Shown: positions 33,989-45,614 of the stretch, piece by piece
Numbering within the stretch: position 1 is the first letter of the stretch
Layout of the letters: every line of letters begins with the position of its first letter
Source: Phoma sp. XZ068
Lineage: Eukaryota > Ascomycota > Dothideomycetes > Pleosporales > Didymellaceae
DNA length: 64,000 nt
Direction: 5' to 3'
NCBI GenBank assembly: GCA_004835665.1
Contig: RBKR01000026.1
Coordinates: forward strand, 434,001 to 498,000
The notes under the pieces: model-generated
Databases searched by the model: none
What the model was told of the DNA's origin: nothing
The model's input: only the letters and a program-made list of their open reading frames with translations
Made by a program: the position numbers and the translations under genes

Positions 33989-36186
33989 TCATTCGGAGCC
34001 TTTTTCGTACTTGACAGGGTGGAATAGCGCGGGGCGCATGCAGAGACGGCCGCTGTTGGCCTCCTCTTCTGCTGGGCCGCCCTTGTCGTTTTCGCGCGAG
34101 CCGAGCCATCTCCTCCACCACTCAGAAGAGAAGCCGGCATTGTAGTAGAAGCTGTTGCCAAGCTGGTTGTGCTCACCCCAGCCAAAGACACTGTCGGTGG
34201 GCTTAGGAGGCTTGTTGTATGTGCCATCGAGCGCCTCAAGCGGCCAGTTGTGGTCGAAGTAAACGGGGTGGTTGGCGTACACAGCCTTGAGTCCGTGGTG
34301 GAACGCGACTGTTGGCGGCCACATCTCAGGGAACATGTGGTGCTTCATCAGGTAGGTTTCGCGGTGCATCAGGTCTAAGAGACGCTTCGAGAGTCGCGCA
34401 ACCGTAATGATAGCGCATCGTCGTGGAGGCTCGGGAAGCTCGAGATCGTAGCCGGTCACGTCATCACGGAACACCCAGTTGGTCTTGGCCGGGTCAAAGA
34501 TGGGGTTGAAGGTGATGATGTCAGCTTCTTCTCCAACACCCCACTCGTAGTTGTCCTGGAGGTAGGATGTGGGGGGTTCGGTCTCAGGGGGACTGGGAAG
34601 CATGCCAGTGTTCTCGAACTTGGGAGGACCCCAGACTGGCTTCTCGTCGCTGTTGTAAAGCTCCTCCTCAACCAACTCGGTGAAGTTCTTCCATGAGCCG
34701 TGGAGTTCAGGGATGTAGTAGCGAGAAGAACGCTCCCACAGACCCTTGCGTGGCTGCCTCTTGGCGAACTCGCCGATCTTAGTGTTGAACTCGTAGTAGT
34801 GACCAGTGAGACGGAGATCCATCTCCCAGTTCCAGTAAAAGTCGTACTCGGGGCGAGCCTGGGAGAACCACTGCAGGGCGAAGTGGGCGCTGCGGTAGAC
34901 GGAGTGGACAGGTGCCTTGGCGTGGTTGTAGACGTTGTTGGGGAACGGCTCGGGGTAGTACATCTGCATCTGAGCGCCAGACCACAATGTGGCCATACCC
35001 CAGAACTCCTTGGGCAGGTTGTCCTCGATGACCTTTTGGTAAATCTCCTCTGAAGACCAGATCGGGATGCTGTCGTCCTTGACGTGGATCAGGAAGTGGA
35101 CGTCGTACTCGCCGCCAGACTTGAGTGCAAGCTCGTTGATCATGGCACGAAGACTGAGAATCTGGTAGTCGCTGTACTTGTAGCCAGTCCAGGTGCGGAG
35201 AATGTAGGCGTGGCGAGGCACCTTCTTCTTGGCCGGGCCAGCACCCTCGGCCTCGGTGTCGTTCTTCTTGAAGCGGTGGATGTTCTTCTGGTGGCATCGC
35301 TTCTGAGCATCGGCCCACTTGACCTTGCGGTAGTCGACCTTCTTCTCCCAGCTCCAGATCTTCTCGGAGCCGGCCTTCTCCGACTTGCCAGACATCTCGA
35401 GACCTCCCTCGTCACGAGAGTAGGAGTAGCCATAGGGCCCAAGACGACCGAATCGCTCGAAGCAGACCTTGTCGTTCATGCCAAGCTCCTCGTACGAGCC
35501 GAAGAAGGGTGCAGTGGCATTCTGGGGAATGCCGGGGTAGGCGTAGATGTCAGGGAGGTCGATCTTCTCGTCCTCGTCGAGGTAGCAGGTCTCGACCTTG
35601 TCGTGGTCCTTGAGGTAGGACTCGGACTCGAAAGGGTAGGGGTTGAAGGGCACGGGGTCCATGGGCGGCTCCTTGTTGTCCTTGGACATGTGCGGCCACT
35701 TGGGCTTGATGTTGTCCTCGGGATTGGGGCTCTGCGAGTACTTGACAAAGTCCTGCTCAGAGACCCAGTCGCCATAGGGGACGAGGGTGCGGACGCCGTT
35801 CCAGAAGCCAGTCAATCTGCGGGCGTCAGTCATCTCGCGGTCATCAGAGCGGCAGGCTGCCATGCTTACCGAGGGTAGTGCTCCCAGTGGTACTGCTTCC
35901 GCTCGTCGCCGCCGTGCTGCAGGCGTATCTTGTGGCGGCGGTAGATGCCGCCGCCGAGCATCGAGGCCAGGACGACGACGGTAACGAGCAGGGTGAGGAT
36001 GCGGGCCATGGAGAAGCGCGGGCGCTGGACCTTGTTGACCCACGAGGGCTGGCGGGCGCGGGTGCCCCATGCCTTGCTGCTGAAGAGCGGCAGCGGCGAC
36101 GAGGCCTGGCTGTCGGCGCCGGGCAGCTTCTCGTAGTTGAAGCGTGTCCGGATGAACAGCTTGCCGGGGTTGAAGCGCGAGGCCAT
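33989..36186 (-). CDS. DUF3405-family type II membrane protein
   Basis: Two exons, 36186-35870 and 35816-33989, with a 53-nt intron splitting an Arg codon, give 714 residues. The N-terminus (MASRFNPGKLFIRTRFNYEK) is cytosolic. One membrane anchor, ARILTLLVTVVVLASMLGGG, lies at about residues 60-80 and is followed by a long lumenal domain. Segments such as HAYILRTWTGYKYSDYQIL, EYDVHFLIHVKDD, PEYDFYWNWEMDLRLTGHYY and RCAIITVARLSKRLLDLMH match the DUF3405 family as I know it. The aromatic/Asp-rich WNWEMD segment looks like the acidic motif of a glycosyltransferase, and the type II topology suits a Golgi enzyme. That function is inference; the family is uncharacterised. Confidence 0.88.
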
Positions 36187-38897
36187 TGTGAGGGCGGGCG
36201 AGGCGGGAGCCGTGGTGTCACCGGAGAGCGAGGGCGCCAGGTGCGCTTATTGCATGTGCGGCGGACGCAGTGCGCAGGACGCTGGGGGCAGGCAGGCAGG
36301 CGACGACACTGGGGGTCGGGGTGACGTGAGGGAGAGGCAGTGTCGAGGACGCGGGGGAAACGAGCGTGCTGTCCTGGGCGGGACGTCTGTGGGCGTGGAG
36401 GCGAGCAATGCAGCGTTGGGAGCGAGATGGCAAGACAAAAGGCTGAGCGCGCCGTGCAGGCGTGCAAGCGTGCAAGCGTGCTTAGGGGTTTTGCACGCCC
36501 CAGAGAGCTTAGCCCGCTCGCAGCCCAGCTGGCGTCCTCTCCACCGCGCTAGGGCAGCGCCCGCAGAGGCCGCCGATTCTGGATCGCCGCACTGGATGCT
36601 GCAGCGCCCGCAGTTGGCAGCGAGCTGCAGCGCCGGCCACTGGGCATTGCGCCTCGCAGCCGACTGACAGCGCTGCCCTCGCCGCGGCCAAGCTGCTGGA
36701 GCCCTCGTCGAGTCTGCATTGTGCGCGCTGCTGGCCTGCCGTCGCTGCTCGCAGCCGGGCCGGCCAATCACACGCCGCGCAGCTATCGACGCCCGCCTGC
36801 ACATCGACACTCCCGCGCTGCCGTCGTCTCAACAACGCTGCCTGCCCCCGGCACTTTGCCGCAGCACTCGGGTGGACCGCTGTCGCCGCCCAGCCTGACT
36901 GACGTCGACGAGCAACCGTCGTCGTCTGCTCCACGGCTGCCAGCCTTGAAGCACAGCGCAGCCCCCTCCGCCGTGTCCGCAGGATAATGAGTGCCTCTTT
37001 ACCCCTGGTGTCAATTTCGCACGCTTGCCCGCGCCCCTGGCCGGCGCGCAGCCAGAGCCGTCGCTGGGCGCCCTCTGATTCGCTGCCTGTCGGCTCAGTC
37101 AGCGAGCAAGAGTTGCGTACGCGGCCTGCCAGGGTGGCGGTCCAATCGAGGCCGCCTGGCATCACTCCATCGCTAATTTTATCGCCTCGATATTGCCCTC
37201 AGAGCGTTGATCCCGTTGCGGCATATCGCCGGCTGTTCATCCCGTTTGGACGCCCTCGATACTGTACCGAAGCGTGTCCCATTCCATTTTCGTGCTCTTG
37301 ACTTTTCTTCGCCGTGCAGTCCTTTGCGTTTTGCACTTTTCAGAGGGGCGTCACGCCGCCTTGGGCCGACTCCGCTGTCCGCCTCGAGACGGAGATGATT
37401 GCTTGGTAGTGGCCCTTGTGCCCGCGACCGTTTTGGATAACAGTGGACCGCGCATAAGGACCTTCATTACGCTGCTCATCTCTGGACTTTAGCCGAGACA
37501 TGTGGTTCACGTCAAACGCGCGCCAAGGTCAGACGGCCTTGACAGCCCTCAGCTTCGACAGCTGCCACGCCGGACATGCCACTCAACATCACCACCACGG
37601 AAAGCTTGACTCTTCTTGAGGCTCCGCTGCCGCATCAGCAGATCCACTTCCAAGTTCCAACCCTCGCCGGTGCTGCCCCTCGGTCGGCTGGGTCGGTCTA
37701 TCAAGGATTTACAAGTTGGGATCATGTGTGGAACGGCTGCGAAACCCCATGTTCGATTTTCTGTAACAGGCGTCGTCAGCCAGATCAACGTGGGTGTGGA
37801 GCTGATCCATCGTCGATCACATCGCATCTTCAGAGCTTCATCGTTTGACTGGGCTGGTTCGCTGCACCGTCTTGGAGCATGGCCCTCTCACACAGGAGTG
37901 TACATAAGCTACCATCGACGATGACCTAGCAGCCATCTTGAAAATCACAAGCGCGAACAGGACACTCGCAATTGCTCGTGACTGTTCAAGGGTCCAATCG
38001 TGCAAGCCCCGCCTCAAACCAGGAACAAGAAGCTCACTCTGCATGCCTGCCAAGTTTACAGTCCTGTGTGGTTCGATGTTGCCATGACCTCATTCCTAGG
38101 AACCGGTCTAGTGATAAATTCTTTAGCCTCATCATGCGCAGCGCCCAAACGATAAACCTATCGACGGCACTTGACATGGTGCGACAGCAGGCGGCGCTTC
38201 ATACGGCAAGACTGCGGTTGTTGCCGTGTGCGAGAAATGCGAATGGCTGGTAAACGCCATGTGGGAAAGCCTCTGAGGTCAACCACTCGTTCGCTCTATG
38301 ACAAGTCCCGTGCACAACGTGTGTAAGAATTGAACCAGGACTACTCAGTACTCTACAAGAATGATATATTCAATCCGTGAGACGAGTTTCGACCTGGATG
38401 GAATGCATCAATCAGAGCTTTGCACATCAATATCCATCTATCAATGTCAACGACCTCATCTACGCTTAGCTGACTCACGACGGCAGCAGTCACCCATCTG
38501 TAAGATATCTTGGATTGGACATATCCAAATGTAAGATGACTCAAGCATTTGCTGTGACTGTGATCGCTTCGATGCCTCATGCCAAATTCAAGACACTGCG
38601 GAGCCGAGATATCGTCGGCATACACTCGATGGTGATTGCAAGCACCTCAAGAGCATCTAATAAGAGCCAGTGAATATTGCACAATAAAAAGTGCCACTGT
38701 AAGTGCACAGTAAGATCAGTATCTATACAAAAGCTGCAGTTCGCCGTTTGCTCGTGCGCCACAGCCAATTGCATCGCGTGCAGGTCCGCTCGGGCCTTCC
38801 AAATTTCCGCGTCCCTTCCACATTCGACTCATAGCGCGACCCCACGTAAAGTTGATTGAAGCTCCCCGCGCACGACAAAAGAAAGCCACACGCCAGA
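36187..38897. other. Long GC-rich intergenic region between divergent genes
   Basis: 2.7 kb with promoters of the DUF3405 gene (leftward) and the PheRS alpha gene (rightward). The first half is GC-rich and low in complexity, with short direct repeats such as GCAGGCAGGCAGG (36288-36301) and GTGCAAGCGTGCAAGC (about 36464). Arg/Ala/Pro-rich open frames on both strands look like compositional artefacts. No gene supported. Confidence 0.5.
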
Positions 38898-40793
38898 ATG
38901 ACAGGAACACGGGGCCCGGTGCCCGTACCGCTCGAGACGCAAAGTCGCAACCTCACACAAGACGTACTCGACCTTCTCGACACAAAAGAGACGCTTCAGA
39001 GCAATGAAGACTTCCCCGCCGTACCGCAGCGCGAAATCAAGGCTGCACTTGACAGGCTCGCCAGCCGATCGATGATCGAATACAAGACTCTAGACGATGA
39101 GCAGGTCAGTCTGACAGCGGAGTCAGAAGGAATTGTCGCAAACGGAAGTCACGAACTCGCCGTCTGGAAAGCAGTGAAGGCCGCGGGGAAGGTCGCTATC
39201 AAAGAATTGCCTGTGCGTAGCCTGTTGGAACACGATATGTTGGTTTTGAGCTGATAATTTGGGTACAGAACATTCTTGGCAAGGAAATTGCGAGCGTAGG
39301 GCAAGGTAATGCTTTCAAGAACAAGTGGGTCAAGAAGGACGGTACCGACCTCGTTCTTGTTGTCACAGAGGAGCCAGAGGATGGCATGCAGAAGCTTCTT
39401 CAGGGCATCCAAGAGTCGCACACAGTATCAGACGCCAAGCAGCTCAACGATTTGAAGAAGAAGAAGCTCGTCACTGTCACCAAGGTCATTACATACACCG
39501 TTACCAAGGGGCCAAAGTATGCAAAGGAAATGCCTGTGGAGCACACAGATCTGACGGCAGATCTCCTCGCAAGCGGTGCTTGGGAGACAGCGAACTTCAA
39601 ACCCTACAACTTCGCCGCGCTTGGTGCCCAACAAGACGCTGGCGCACTACATCCCTTGATGAAGGTCAGGCAAGAGTTCAGGAACATCTTCTTCTCGCAA
39701 GGCTTCGTCGAGATGCCAACTGGACAGTAAGAATACTCTAGCGTAATGCTATGAACGACCAGCTAACCTTTCCAGCTTCGTTGACTCCGGTTTCTGGAAC
39801 TTTGATGCGCTCTTCGTACCGCAACAGCACCCTGCCCGTGATATGCAGGATACTTTCTTCGTCTCCGACCCACCTATGGCCGACAAGCCGCGCGCTGACC
39901 CCCACAGCGAGAAGCAGATGGACCAGATGGAGGCAAGCTCACAGCGTCTCTTCTCTACGGGTGATAAGCGGGAAAAGAAGCCCAGGGATTTCGAAAAGTA
40001 CTGGAACGATGTGAAGAAGGTCCATGAGGAGGGCGCTTTCGGATCGATAGGCTGTATGTACCACTGGAAAGCGGTACCGAGGGACCGTGGTGCGCGCATC
40101 GCATATGCTAATTCGAACTGCAGACCGCTACAACTTCAAGGACGAGGAGACATTACGCCTGGTCCTCCGCACACACACAACTGCCGTATCGACATGGGCC
40201 CTTCACCGATTAGCAGAGGACCCGAGACCTGCACGCTACTTCTCCATCGACCGTGTCTTCCGTAACGAAACCGTCGACGCCACACATTTGGCTGAATTCC
40301 ACCAGATCGAGGGTGTCATCGCGGATTTCGGTCTCACACTAGGTGGTACGTCTATAGTTTCCTAAACGCGCTTTCGTTTCTCAGCTAACACTCTGAAGGT
40401 CTCCAGCGTTTCCTTGGTGACTTCTTCGCGAACATGGGTCTTGAGAACTTGCGCTTCAAGCCCGCGTACAACCCCTACACAGAGGTATGTCATCTACTCA
40501 CATTTCTTCTTATGCAAGTATGCTAATCATTCACACAGCCGAGTATGGAGATCTTCGGCTACCACAAGGGCCTGAAGCGCTGGATCGAGATCGGAAACTC
40601 CGGCATGTTCAGACCGGAGATGCTGGAACCCATGGGCCTGCCCAAGGATATGCGCGTCTATGGTTTTGGTTTGTCCCTCGAGCGCCCAACGATGATGAAG
40701 TATGGCGTATCGAACATTCGGGAGCTGCTTGGGCATAAGGTTGACTTGAGCTGGATCAAGGAGCAGCCGGCTGTCCGTTTCGACAAAGAATAG
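38898..40793 (+). CDS. FRS2: Cytosolic phenylalanyl-tRNA synthetase alpha subunit
   Basis: Six exons: 38898-39212, 39269-39726, 39776-40053, 40124-40345, 40399-40484 and 40539-40793, giving 537 residues. The N-terminal helical tRNA-binding region (about 1-200) leads into the class II core: HPLMKVRQEFRNIFFSQGFV, then FWNFDALFVPQQHPARD (motif 1 region), LRTHTTAVSTWALHRLAE, YFSIDRVFRNETVDATHLAEF (motif 2) and YGFGLSLERPTMMKYGV (motif 3). For the third intron I chose the donor GTATGT at 40054 rather than GTACCG at 40074, because it restores frame and yields FGSIGYRY. The enzyme pairs with the beta subunit as an alpha2-beta2 tetramer and charges tRNA-Phe. It is essential and cytosolic. Confidence 0.95.
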
Positions 40794-42332
40794 ACAACTT
40801 AGAGATGTAGAAATGATAAGCATGAGCAATGAAAGCAACATAGGTTTGAGTTGCGTCCTGAACAGTTCTAAAGTACTGACGTCATATCCTTTATCCATTC
40901 CAACGTTGCCGCAGACTCACTGTGGCACGTTTGATCGCACGGCCTTCAATGTTTTCAATCCTTCGTCAGACAGCAACATTATTTGAACATAACACGTAAC
41001 GACTATGACCCGCGGTTAACATTGCATAAACTACAGCTCATTCCTGGTCTATTTGTATGCATCCTTTCAATGCATTCTCACACATGCTGGCACAAGTGAC
41101 CGTCCTCACACTTCCCGTCAGTCTCCCGATGCTGATGCGATATCGCCTCTTCCTCTTCTCCACCGAACTCCCTACAATCCCCAGAGCTCACACTTTGAAG
41201 CCTCCCCGGTAGTCTAGGCCACCCCTCGTGGAAAACTTGATTTGCTTCACTAAAGAGACAATTCGCAATAGGTCGTTTGAACAGGAGGTTGGAGTATATG
41301 GTATCTGGTGGCACTTCAAGAGGATCTTCCAACATCTCGAGCAGCGTACAGAACCCCTTGTCTGATCCTGTTTCTCAGTGTGGAAATTTCAGATAAGGTA
41401 CTGTAAATTCTTGGTTCAGTATCGTTCTTCTAAGATGCCATGGACAAGTAGCGAGTAAAAGTGGACAGTATACGATGTGCAGATATCAAAAGGGGAACCT
41501 GGGACAGAATATTGCATGATGTTCGTGGGTAAGGTGAAATTTTGGGTTGAGACGTTAACGTGGCTAGAAGCTAATTTTTGGATAAATTTGGAGAATGACG
41601 GCTTACGAGCAGAATAGTAGCGATAGGAGGGAATAAGCAAGACAAACCTGGACTTGTGACTGCAGGTTGATGGAATAGAGCCAGCTTGAAGCTATGAGTA
41701 TCACTACGCAGCGAACGGCGAAGGTCAATGATGTTGCAGAACTGCCTAACTGTGTACACTAACAACACCTGGCTGCTCGCACAACTACTATCACTGGCTC
41801 GCATCCCAATTCTCACATCAGCGGATTCTAAAATCGTCATCCGGCCCCGTACCGCACATGTACACTTCCTCCGATTCAGCCATCCGCATTTCGTAAAGTC
41901 ATTTGCGAAAGATGAAATATGCTCCACCAATACAATGTTACCGTTCGGTTTCTGACAGATCTACCGCGATGCACATGCTCAAATTCTATGCTAGGCTCGA
42001 CATTAGGCTGCAATATTGCGAACACGGTATAGCTAATGGACGCATGAATATATGTTGCAGCGTTAAGCTTCGGAGATAGATGTGTCAAGCGGGGTATGAG
42101 ACATAATAGGCATGGTTGGGAGCAAGAGTGGGTTGTGAATTTTGGAACTTGACGTGACAATGAGTTGGAAGCTGTTGGATGGGCGAGGCGAATGAAGGGG
42201 GAAAGGATAAAAGATTGTCTCAAAATTTATACTGAGTGTATTCAGTTACTTGTTGCCTTGAACACAAACGCGTGTAACCTGGCAATATTACGCTTGGAAA
42301 GCGTTCCAGTCTCGTTCGAAAATTGAAAACAC
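40794..42332. other. Intergenic, convergent 3' ends, with one weak coding candidate
   Basis: 1.5 kb. A minus-strand frame from about 41376 to 41078 follows a possible acceptor (AACAG) and reads like protein (DKGFCTLLEMLEDPLEV, PDTIYSNLLFKRPIANC), but I cannot link it to an upstream exon. The remainder shows no gene. Confidence 0.35.
41078..41376 (-). other. Possible terminal exon of an unrecognised gene
   Basis: Open minus-strand frame of about 99 codons with varied composition, a candidate acceptor (AACAG, about 41377-41381) and a stop at 41078. No homology recognised and no confident upstream exon. It may be a relic. Confidence 0.2.
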
Positions 42333-43850
42333 CTAGCCAAGAAACCACCCAAGGCCCTGACCATAGAATATTCCACCAATTCGGCTCCATACGCTGGCCA
42401 GGGCTGTTTCCCACTTGCTCTGCTCAACGTTATATGTACCATCCCATTCTTGACCCAACTCCTCTGCTCTAGAATAAAGCCACTCCCGTCCCCACTTGTC
42501 CTTCCAGTACATATAGTTCTCTGCCTCACATACCTCTTCGTCGTTCTCAACGCTACATGTCACCTTTGCCCTTCGTGCCGCCATGTAACTAGCAAACAGA
42601 GGCCCTGGATCACTCCAGTCTCCTACCCAGAACGTAACAGCTTGCATCGCCGAGCCTTGCTTCTCGTTTCGAAGATAGCTGAACATGTCTACCGCAGCGC
42701 TGCGATTGAGATACGGGGTTTCATAACGATTAGGGCCCTCACAGTTCCCTGGTCCTTCAGAGAGTTTATCGTCATCTCGAGGGCTATACGGTGCGATTCC
42801 AAGGGCTTCCTCCTGCTCATGGCAGTCGCTCTGCATCCGGAAAAACAAGTCAGCGGTTTGTAGACTCGGCATGTTCGCCAACGCCTTCAGATCTTGGAAC
42901 GGCCACGATCCGTTCCGGGGCATGTTGATGCTGATGTGCTCAATTTGTGGCGCCAATAGTGCAAGTTTCGATATATTGAAGGGTTGGGGAAACTTAGGGC
43001 AATCCAGCTCATCGCAGCGATACTCAAGCTTCTGGAGCGACTGGCCCTGATGTGCGAGGATACGCTCCAACTCCCCTTGCTTTGTGCGTCCCACCCACCT
43101 CAAATTCGGCAGTGTGTTGTTATCCAATGCTTCCACGAATGCCGTACTTGTTACCTCCAGGCTCACCAAACCTTTCAACCTTCCAGTTCCCGCTAGCTCA
43201 TTCACTAAAACCACTTCTGGGTTTCTTGCCCAGTTTACACTCAACTCTTTCAACTGCCCCCAGTCCATGACTTTCAACCACTCAGAGAATGTTGTAGTGC
43301 TGCTCTCTTTTTCCATTTGGTCTTTCCTTAGACTATGTACAAGACTCCTTGCTTGATCTCCGCCATCATCCCATATGCACTCGTCCCACATCTCCACATC
43401 AGGCTCTTGCCACGGCTCTTCTGCCCACGGTCCGCCAAATCGATATCCGTCAAGTACCAACTTCTTCAATCTCGGATATATTTCCCCACCTGTCAAGGTG
43501 AACGAATTATTGTACCATTCGACACCATTGTCTTTGCACCGCCCGTCTACGAAGTATAGATTCAATTCCTCTACGCCCGGGCAGTGGGTGAGTACAGATT
43601 GAATGGTCGTCATATTGTTGAAACGGCACATTGCCATGTATGGGCACGGTAGGACGGCGTGAATTGCCCGAGGGCATGGTTCTGAGGTCGTCCAAACGGG
43701 GTCTCCATAGCCAAGGGACATACCAAGAGCGAAGTTTTGGTTTGGGCGCCGCGGGCGAAGAAGGGAGATTTCATTGGGGTCGAAAATTTCAAGTGTTTGC
43801 ACCAAGTTTAGTAGAGAGGTGAGAACACCCATCAAAAGTGACGAAAGCAT
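42333..43850 (-). CDS. Secreted orphan protein, repeat-like
   Basis: A single exon of 505 residues from ATG 43850. The N-terminus (MLSSLLMGVLTSLLNLVQT) is a probable signal peptide or anchor. The body contains spaced leucine-rich strands (VEELNLYFVDGRC, RLKKLVLDGYRFG, LKELSVNWARNPE, LKGLVSLEVTSTA, LRWVGRTKQGELE, LEYRCDELDC) that look like irregular leucine-rich repeats, as in F-box/LRR relatives, but without a visible F-box. Several NxT/S glycosylation sites (NNMTT, NNSFT, FNIS) fit secretion. Proteins of this type are common and unnamed in filamentous ascomycetes. Function unknown. Confidence 0.75.
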   Translation of the reverse strand: MLSSLLMGVLTSLLNLVQTLEIFDPNEISLLRPRRPNQNFALGMSLGYGDPVWTTSEPCPRAIHAVLPCPYMAMCRFNNMTTIQSVLTHCPGVEELNLYFVDGRCKDNGVEWYNNSFTLTGGEIYPRLKKLVLDGYRFGGPWAEEPWQEPDVEMWDECIWDDGGDQARSLVHSLRKDQMEKESSTTTFSEWLKVMDWGQLKELSVNWARNPEVVLVNELAGTGRLKGLVSLEVTSTAFVEALDNNTLPNLRWVGRTKQGELERILAHQGQSLQKLEYRCDELDCPKFPQPFNISKLALLAPQIEHISINMPRNGSWPFQDLKALANMPSLQTADLFFRMQSDCHEQEEALGIAPYSPRDDDKLSEGPGNCEGPNRYETPYLNRSAAVDMFSYLRNEKQGSAMQAVTFWVGDWSDPGPLFASYMAARRAKVTCSVENDEEVCEAENYMYWKDKWGREWLYSRAEELGQEWDGTYNVEQSKWETALASVWSRIGGIFYGQGLGWFLG

Positions 43851-44483
43851 GGTAGAGGAGATGCCAGGCTTGTCCGCTCAGGACAACATGCGCGGAGAGA
43901 AGACCATAGATAGGAGTGCGGAGAGACCACCGCGTCTTATATTGTTTGCGAGCTGTTGTTGACGTGCGCATTGTGCCAGCGCATCGTTGTTGCCTAACCC
44001 TCCTTCTGTGGTCAGCCCCATGAGTCAAAGACGGACATCTGTGCCGTTGACCTCTCTGCGAACCTTCGTGTTCATGGTGGATATTGAGACCTCTGCAGCA
44101 ATTGAAACAATCTGTCCTCTGGCTTCTATCTACAGCACGGGACGAATCATATTAGCAGAGCCGCTATGCATGCAGCCTTCTAGGCTGCTATTCCATTACG
44201 ATAAGGAATCTTGAAGTTTTGGACGCAAAGTGAGGAACAGAGGACGTAGACGGCATTTATGAGCCATCACAACCGTTATTGATGCCTGAGAGACCGGAGA
44301 TGGCGGATTAGATATCGGGGGCCCGATGTCTTAGTCGCGCGGATTTAATTGTCGTGTTCAATCATACAGATTTTAAACGCAATTATCTCCGCTTATATGC
44401 GCTAGCGCCTCACGTCATCCCGTCCCTGCCATGCACGCTGCAGCATACAAGAAGCACACTCACTGCTCAACTCGAACCTCGTT
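43851..44483. other. Divergent promoter region
   Basis: 633 bp shared by the secreted orphan (leftward) and the aldo-keto reductase (rightward). On the minus strand a TATAAGA element lies near 43935-43941, about 90 bp from the orphan's start. No gene. Confidence 0.45.
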
Positions 44484-45508
44484 ATGCTCGCGCTGAGAAA
44501 CACGGCGCTTTCAAGACTTATTCATCTAGGAGGTCACCTCCCAGCTCCTGGTCGCAACTTCAGAACGTCAACTTCCCCCATTGCGACAATGTCCACTTTA
44601 TCCATCAACGCCAAATATCGCATGCCATCTGGCTACGAGATTCCAGCAATAGGTTATGGTGTGTATCAGACTCCTGCCGCCGAATGCGCAGAAGTCGTGC
44701 AGCATGCCCTCGAGCACGGATACCGTCACGTTGACTCCGCAGTTGCATATCGCAATGAACAGCCATCTGCTGAAGGCATGAAGGCCAGCGGTATCGCAAG
44801 GGAAGAGTTATTCTTTACAACCAAAATCCCACCGAAGGACATGAACTATGAGAACTCAAAGCAGCACATCGACAACACACTGAGGATCACCGGATTCGAC
44901 TACGTAGATCTCTACCTCCTGCACTCGCCCTACGGAGGCAAGGAGAATCGCATTGGCGCATGGAAGGCGCTCGTTGAAGGTGTGGAAGCTGGAAAGATCA
45001 GGAGTATCGGCGTGAGTAACTACGGCGTCCACCACCTTGACGAATTAGAGACGTACATCAGAGAGACAGACAAGAGTCAAGGAAAGGGGAAGGGTGGGGT
45101 GATTAGCATCAATCAAGTAGAACTGCACCCTTGGCTCGCAAGGAAGGATATTGTCGACTGGTGCAAGCAGAGAGGTGTACTCTGTGAGGCATATTGCCCG
45201 ATCGTAAGGGCAACGAAAAACGATGATCCTCTCTTGGCCCCATTGGCAAAAAAGTATGGGAAAACGCCGAGCCAGATTCTGATCAGGTGGAGCTTGCAAA
45301 TGGTGAGTCGCACATACCGATACTTTAACGAAATGTATTTTGACTCAGCAATTAGGGCTTTATTCCCCTCCCTAAGTCAGTCACCAAGTCTAGGATCGAG
45401 GAGAACGCTCAGGTCTATGACTTCGAGCTCTCGGCAGAAGATATGAAGACACTCGATACAGGAGCTTACGAGCCGTGCGCATGGGATCCTACAGTCAACC
45501 GCGACTAG
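44484..45508 (+). CDS. Aldo-keto reductase, possibly dual-targeted to mitochondria
   Basis: Two exons, 44484-45302 and 45356-45508, joined across a 53-nt intron exactly after a Met codon, give 323 residues. The AKR tetrad is complete: Asp84 and Tyr89 in HVDSAVAYRNE, Lys114 in FFTTKIPP, and His147 in YLLHSP. The NADPH-binding signature lies at the C-terminal side (GFIPLPKSVTKSRIEENAQV). This family reduces aldehydes and ketones with NADPH. The frame opens with 35 residues (ALRNTALSRLIHLGGHL, RNFRTSTS) that are Arg/Ser-rich and free of acidic residues, like a mitochondrial presequence. A second ATG at 44589 (MSTLSINAKY) begins the usual cytosolic form. Substrate unknown. Confidence 0.92.
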
Positions 45509-45614
45509 CTTGATCTGCCCTCCACAAACAGCAGGAGAAAACCAATTTGAAGTCATGATGAATTGAACATGTACTTTCCGTACGGTGGTATCTGATAGTA
45601 AACAAAAGAAATTG

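Noticed and set aside
35084..35878. Plus-strand frame of 264 codons inside the DUF3405 gene
   Set aside because: Val/Leu-rich shadow of the minus-strand coding sequence; no motif.
36137..37165. Several Ala/Arg/Pro-rich frames on both strands
   Set aside because: GC-rich low-complexity DNA keeps many frames open; none has a recognisable domain.
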